This document shows, piece by piece, positions 34,804-38,232 of a stretch of 38,232 bases of DNA (positions within the stretch are counted from its first letter, which is position 1; each line of letters starts with the position of its first letter). The position numbers and the translations under genes are program-made. The stretch lies in NCBI GenBank assembly GCA_041609995.1, contig JBFIPU010000013.1:1-38232 (forward strand), read 5' to 3'. The notes below the pieces were generated by a model. The model ran no database searches, was not told where the DNA came from, and saw only the letters and a program-made list of their open reading frames with translations. This DNA is from JABDOU01 sp041609995. GTDB lineage: Bacteria; Actinomycetota; Acidimicrobiia; Spongiisociales; SHLN01.

Positions 34804-34831
34804 TCGATACTGTCCCCGGGTTTCAGGCGGC

Positions 34832-34843
34832 GAACGATCGTTC
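34832..34843. promoter_or_regulatory. Candidate LexA (SOS box-like) operator
   Basis: GAACGATCGTTC is a perfect 12-bp palindrome that fits the Gram-positive/actinobacterial LexA pattern CGAAC-N4-GTTC. It lies 60 bases upstream of the frameshifted gene at 34906. Palindromes of this length also arise by chance, so the call is tentative. Confidence 0.3.
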
Positions 34844-34905
34844 CTCTCTGGTGGTTTGCCGCTGCGATCAGCCGGGTAACGGGCATGGCCCAAGAAGGAG
34901 AAGCG

Positions 34906-35472
34906 ATGGAAGTCGTCAACCGCAAGCCCGATCCCAGGACCCCCCGACCATAGAGGCGAAAGCTGCCAAACCCCATCAGCACCGGATGGCGCAGGAGCAG
35001 GGCAGCGCGTACGAGACGGCGCTCCACCACATGGCCACCAAGGTCGCTCAGGCCGGCGGCGAAGCGCACGCCGGCGAGATGATCGGCCGTTGCCATCGAG
35101 AAGGCCGAAGGAATGTATCAGATGCGTGCCGGCATGCTCGAGTGGCAGGAGCCATCAGAGGAGAACGTGCACGTCGAGGTGTCGGTGCGCGATGCAGCCG
35201 ACAACCGCTTCATCCCGGGCCTGGATGTGAGCGTGAGGCTGCTGGGCGATGCGGGCGAGGAAGTCGCCGCCGGAACACTGCCGATGCTCTGGCATCCCTG
35301 GCTCTATCACTACGGATCGAAATTCACCATTCCCGGCGACGGCACCTATTCGGTGACGGTCGAGGTGGACGCACCCACTTTCGGTCGCCACGATCAGGAA
35401 AACGGTGAGCGCTACACCGACGATGTCATCGTCGAGTTCGCCGGCGTCGCGGTCGAAACCGGAAAGGGCTGA
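34906..35472 (+). pseudogene. Small predicted metal (iron/copper) binding protein gene with two compensating frameshifts
   Basis: AAGGAG at 34895 precedes ATG 34906, whose frame stops at a TAG after 15 codons (34951). Another frame is strongly coding from there to about 35082 (AQEQGSAYETALHHMATKVAQAGGEAHAGEMI; high G/C at third positions). The first frame is then open again to 35472. One base missing from the C6 run at 34941-34946 and one extra G near 35085 explain both breaks and restore a protein of about 188 residues. There is no signal peptide. The C-terminal half, with WHPWLYHYG and APTFGRHD, recalls P19/Tp34-like iron-binding proteins and related haloarchaeal proteins. It may be a decayed gene or an error in the assembly. 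The family link is from memory. Confidence 0.65.
35113..35472 (+). CDS. Open C-terminal part of the frameshifted metal-binding protein gene
   Basis: This 119-codon frame is what an automatic caller would report. It begins MYQMRAGMLEWQ, but the homologous coding signal extends upstream in another frame, and no ribosome binding site precedes ATG 35113. It contains the beta-rich domain with His-rich WHPWLYHYG and RHDQENGERY. It should be read as part of the gene at 34906-35472. Confidence 0.45.
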   Translation: MYQMRAGMLEWQEPSEENVHVEVSVRDAADNRFIPGLDVSVRLLGDAGEEVAAGTLPMLWHPWLYHYGSKFTIPGDGTYSVTVEVDAPTFGRHDQENGERYTDDVIVEFAGVAVETGKG

Positions 35473-35485
35473 TCCGCTGCTCGGG

Positions 35486-35521
35486 CCGAAACGGGGACGC
35501 CGATGTTTACGCCCGTTTCGG
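35486..35521 (+). terminator. Inverted repeat after the frameshifted gene
   Basis: CCGAAACGGG (35486-35495) and CCCGTTTCGG (35512-35521) form a 10-bp perfect stem with a 16-base loop. No T-run follows. It may end the upstream transcript. Its right arm overlaps the -35 region of the rib promoter. Confidence 0.4.
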
Positions 35522-35544
35522 GATTGCTCCAGAGCCTCTAACAT
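35516..35544 (+). promoter_or_regulatory. Candidate promoter of the riboflavin operon
   Basis: TTTCGG (35516-35521) and TAACAT (35539-35544) are spaced by 17 bases and lie just before the FMN riboswitch. Transcription would begin near 35551, a few bases before the P1 stem. Confidence 0.4.
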
Positions 35545-35554
35545 GGATTTCGTC

Positions 35555-35718
35555 CTACTTCAGGGCAGGGTGAAAGTCCCTACCGGCGGTGATGCCGTCA
35601 CCGGCAATAGTCGATGACGCGCAAGCCCGCGACTCCCGGAGGAGCCGCGCAAGCGTTCCCCGGGACTGATCTGGTGCGAGTCCAGAGCCGACGGTGAAAG
35701 TCCGGATGGGAGAAGTGG
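35555..35718 (+). ncRNA. FMN riboswitch (RFN element)
   Basis: The RFN core is easily recognised: CAGGGCAGGGTGAAAGTCCC, ACCGGCGGTGATG, AGCCCGCGA, GATCTGGTGCGAGTCCAGAG, GCCGACGGTGAAAGTCCGGATGGGAGAA. The P1 stem pairs 35555-35561 (CTACTTC) with 35712-35718 (GAAGTGG). It binds FMN and turns down the downstream riboflavin genes. Confidence 0.96.
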
Positions 35719-35918
35719 ACGGTTGCACGATCGCGTGCTGGCCCTTCCAGACTGGCCCGGTTCCAGACTGGTCACCGGCCGGCCGGGATCGCTGCCGTGC
35801 GGCAGCTCGCGTGGCCGATGGCAGCCGATGTGGTCATCGGCCGTCGGCACGCTGCCCCTTCCTCCCGACGTTCCTTGAGGTTCGACGCGAGACGAAGCGG
35901 CGAAGAACGAGATCCGTC
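35719..35918 (+). promoter_or_regulatory. Expression platform between the FMN aptamer and ribD
   Basis: This 200-base stretch has no gene. It holds an 11-bp direct repeat TTCCAGACTGG (35745 and 35761), a hairpin GCTGCC-GTGC-GGCAGC (35791-35806), and two mutually exclusive stems: GGCCGATG/CATCGGCC (35813-35842) and GCCGATG-TGGT-CATCGGC (35824-35841). None is followed by a T-run. Control could be by U-less or Rho-dependent termination, or by masking of the ribD start region, which has only a weak ribosome binding site. Confidence 0.5.
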
Positions 35919-36941
35919 ATGGATGATCGACAGGCAATGGAGAGAGCGGTGGAGCTGGCCCGCCGTTCGCGCCCGCATCCCAATCCCAGAGTGGGTTGCG
36001 TGATCCTGGATCAAAGTGGTCGCGTGATCGGCGAGGGCTTTCATGTCGCCGCCGGCGAGCCCCACGCGGAACGAAATGCGCTCGCTGCCGCCCGGGGTCA
36101 CGGAACGGCCGCGACCGCCATCATCACGCTCGAACCCTGCACGCACACCGGCCGGACACCGCCGTGCGTCCAGGCACTTCTAGAAGCCGGAATCCGGCGG
36201 GTGGTGGTTGGATCGGTCGACCCCGACAGCCGGGTCGGCGGTGCCGGCCTCGACGCGCTCGCAGAGTCGGGCATCGAGGTGGCCCTCATCGGCCCTGACA
36301 TCACCGAACTGGATCCCGGTTACGCACATCACCGCAAGCACGGGCGCCCTCGCATTGTCTTGAAACTGGCGGCGACGCTCGACGGCCAGACGGCCACCGC
36401 CACCGGCGAATCACAGTGGATCACCGGCGAGGCATCCCGCCGACGCGTGCACGAAATGCGTGCCGAGGCCGACGCCCTTGTCGTCGGGGTCGGGACGGTG
36501 ATCGCCGACAACCCGCGTCTCACGGTGCGGCTGGACGGGTACGAAGGACCGCAGCCCCGCAGTGTGGTGATCGTCGGCCGGCGCGGCCTGCCCGATGGCC
36601 ACTTGCTGGCAGATCCGCTCGTCTACGGGCCAAACGCCAACGGAGGGGCCATCGCCATGCGCGGCGACCGGGGTGTCGACCTGCACGGTGTCGCCTACGA
36701 CCTGGGCGATCGTGGGTATCTGGATGTGATGGTGGAGGGAGGGGCCAAACTGGCCGCCAGCTGGTGGAATGCCGGTCTGGTGGATGAGGTCGTGCTGTTC
36801 TTGGCAGGCCGCATCGCAGGCGGAGTGGGCAGGCCGATGTTCGATGGCGTGTTCTCGCAACTGGACTCCGCCAGGAGGGTGGAGATTGCCTCTGTCGACC
36901 CCATCGGCGACGACTTGATGGTACGAGGGATGGTGGCGTGA
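35919..36941 (+). CDS. ribD: Bifunctional riboflavin deaminase / reductase
   Basis: A 340-residue RibD. The N-terminal deaminase has HPNPRVGCVI, the zinc motif HAERNAL and LEPCTHTGRTPPC. The C-terminal reductase has RPRIVLKLAATLDGQ, ESQWITGE, VGVGTVIADNPRLTVR and MVEGGAKLA. It carries out the deamination and side-chain reduction steps after GTP cyclohydrolase II. ATG 35919 is chosen because upstream in-frame starts lie within the riboswitch. The stop overlaps the ribE start. Confidence 0.95.
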   Translation: MDDRQAMERAVELARRSRPHPNPRVGCVILDQSGRVIGEGFHVAAGEPHAERNALAAARGHGTAATAIITLEPCTHTGRTPPCVQALLEAGIRRVVVGSVDPDSRVGGAGLDALAESGIEVALIGPDITELDPGYAHHRKHGRPRIVLKLAATLDGQTATATGESQWITGEASRRRVHEMRAEADALVVGVGTVIADNPRLTVRLDGYEGPQPRSVVIVGRRGLPDGHLLADPLVYGPNANGGAIAMRGDRGVDLHGVAYDLGDRGYLDVMVEGGAKLAASWWNAGLVDEVVLFLAGRIAGGVGRPMFDGVFSQLDSARRVEIASVDPIGDDLMVRGMVA

Positions 36942-37537
36942 TGTTCACCGGGATCGTGGAGGCCACGGCCAGGGTGGCAGGTGTCGAGGTCACGGGTGAT
37001 GGGGCCCGGATCTGGGTCGAACACCCGATGGCCGCTGGCGTCAGCATCGGAGACTCGGTTGCCATCAACGGGACGTGCCTCACCGTCGTAGATCACCAGG
37101 GCGGGGCGATGGGTTTCGATGTCGTCAACGAGAGTCTCGATCGCACGAACCTGGGCGGCCTCGAGCCGGGCGCAGCCGTCAACGTGGAGCGCGCCATGCC
37201 GGCGGATGGCCGCTTCGACGGGCACATCGTGCAGGGCCATGTCGACGGGACGGTCGCGGTTCGCAACGTCACGCCTGAAGGCGGAGGGGTCAGGGTCTGG
37301 TTCGATGTCCCGCGCCGACTCATGCGGTTCATCGTGGAGAAGGGTTCCGTGACCCTCGACGGGGTGAGCCTCACCGTCGCCGACCTCGATGACGAGGGTT
37401 TTGCGGTTGCCCTGATTCCCCACACGATGGCGGCTACGACCCTCGGTCGGTTGGAACCGGAGCAGGTGGTGAACGCAGAGGCCGATGTGTTGGCCAAATA
37501 CGTGGAACGACTGATGGACGGAAGGAGCCGGGCATGA
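36941..37537 (+). CDS. ribE: Riboflavin synthase alpha chain
   Basis: A 198-residue enzyme with two lumazine-binding repeats: VAINGTCLTV in the first and VTLDGVSLTV in the second. It dismutates 6,7-dimethyl-8-ribityllumazine to riboflavin. The canonical MFTGIVE start selects ATG 36941 rather than GTG 36938. Its stop overlaps the next ATG by 4 bases, so ribD, ribE and ribBA are coupled. Confidence 0.96.
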   Translation: MFTGIVEATARVAGVEVTGDGARIWVEHPMAAGVSIGDSVAINGTCLTVVDHQGGAMGFDVVNESLDRTNLGGLEPGAAVNVERAMPADGRFDGHIVQGHVDGTVAVRNVTPEGGGVRVWFDVPRRLMRFIVEKGSVTLDGVSLTVADLDDEGFAVALIPHTMAATTLGRLEPEQVVNAEADVLAKYVERLMDGRSRA

Positions 37538-38232
37538 ACCTGGTCAGCATCGAAGAAGGTATCGAGGCGTTCCGCGAGGGCGAGTTTCTGCTGGTGGTCG
37601 ATGCAGCGGATCGGGAGAACGAAGCCGACCTCATCATGGCGGCCGAAAAGGTGACCCCCGAGGCGGTCGCGTTCATGGTCCGCTACACGTCGGGTCTCAT
37701 CTGTCAACCCATGTTGGGAGAGCAGCTCGACGCACTCGAGCTCCCCCTGATGGTGCCGGCAGCGGGCGACGTTCACCACACCCAGTTCACGGTCTCGGTC
37801 GACTACGCGCCCGGCACGACAACCGGGATCTCGGCCGAAGATCGGGCCAACACCATTCTCGGACTCATCGATCCCGACACCCGGCCCGGTGATCTGGCCA
37901 GACCCGGACATGTCTTCCCGCTTCGCTACACCGAGGGTGGTGTGCTGCGCCGACCCGGTCACACCGAGTCCGGAGTGGACCTGGCGAGACTGGCGGGCCT
38001 CTATCCGTCCGCCATTCTGTGCGAGCTCGTCAACGACGACGGCACGATGGCGCGGGGCGCCGAGCTCGAGGCCTTCAGCCAGGCCCACGGGATCAAGATG
38101 ATCTCGATCGAGGACCTCATCACGTATCGGCTCCAGACGGAGAACACCGTCGCCCGCAAAGCTCGTGCCGCTCTGCCGACCGAGTTCGGGGACTTCGAGG
38201 TCTACGGCTATCTCGACCAGGTGACGGGAGGA
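37534..38232 (+). CDS. ribBA: DHBP synthase / GTP cyclohydrolase II (cut by window end)
   Basis: The first 233 codons are present. The RibB half is complete: DRENEADL, the TTGISAEDRANTI loop, RPGHVFPLRYTEGGVLRR, and GHTESGVDLARLAG. From about residue 200 the RibA half begins (ARAALPTEFGDFEVYGY), but its zinc cysteines and GTP site lie beyond base 38232. RibBA makes both early precursors of lumazine. A GGAAGGAG site precedes ATG 37534. ribH probably follows outside the window. Confidence 0.93.
   Translation, partial: MNLVSIEEGIEAFREGEFLLVVDAADRENEADLIMAAEKVTPEAVAFMVRYTSGLICQPMLGEQLDALELPLMVPAAGDVHHTQFTVSVDYAPGTTTGISAEDRANTILGLIDPDTRPGDLARPGHVFPLRYTEGGVLRRPGHTESGVDLARLAGLYPSAILCELVNDDGTMARGAELEAFSQAHGIKMISIEDLITYRLQTENTVARKARAALPTEFGDFEVYGYLDQVTGG

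Noticed and set aside
34050..35408. Continuous plus-strand frame running through the TerC gene into the region of the frameshifted gene
   Set aside because: Its first part is an out-of-frame shadow of the TerC gene. Only the short segment from about 34950 to 35082 has real coding character, and that belongs to the frameshifted gene.

Overview
The window is a dense, GC-rich, almost entirely plus-strand stretch of bacterial chromosome. It most likely comes from an uncultured actinobacterium, and my best guess is the class Acidimicrobiia or a close relative. Reasons: an actinobacterial mIHF domain, a PriA without a P-loop as in mycobacteria, an actinobacterial-type LeuA, translational PyrR control, many GTG/TTG starts and 4-base start/stop overlaps. 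The class is inferred from gene content and order, not from a database comparison.

Layout: (1) 1-3274, alaS (3' part), ruvX, mltG, aroE. (2) 3282-12939, a type IV pilus (T4P) cluster: pilB, pilT, pilC, two tandem pilins, prepilin peptidase pilD, then pilM, pilN, pilO and a pilP-like gene. It sits between aroE and aroC. (3) 12952-17848, aroC, aroB, leuA, efp, nusB. (4) 17835-26854, a pyrimidine operon pyrR-pyrB-pyrC-carA-carB-pyrD-pyrF that covers UMP synthesis apart from PyrE, preceded by a PyrR-binding RNA hairpin. (5) 26847-32990, an mIHF-guanylate kinase fusion, rpoZ, coaBC, priA, def, fmt, rpe. (6) 32993-35472, a response regulator with a degenerate GGDEF domain, a TerC-family membrane protein, and a small predicted metal-binding gene carrying two compensating frameshifts. 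(7) 35516-38232, an FMN riboswitch followed by ribD, ribE and the start of ribBA.

Most of this is conserved housekeeping backbone. The unusual material is in and around the T4P cluster and at a few fusions or decayed genes. PilB and PilT both start with an MshEN-type module, a known c-di-GMP-binding fold. pilB and pilA share a promoter motif that resembles sigma-28/WhiG sites. pilM has a long structured leader that ends in five AGCTA repeats spaced 10-12-12-10. No secretin gene accompanies PilMNOP, as expected for a cell without an outer membrane. Other points worth attention are the mIHF-Gmk fusion, the 12-bp minisatellite that encodes an N-terminal tail on PyrR, a Cys-type PyrD without PyrK, and the frameshifted gene at 34906-35472. 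I found no tRNA, rRNA, CRISPR array, insertion sequence or phage gene.
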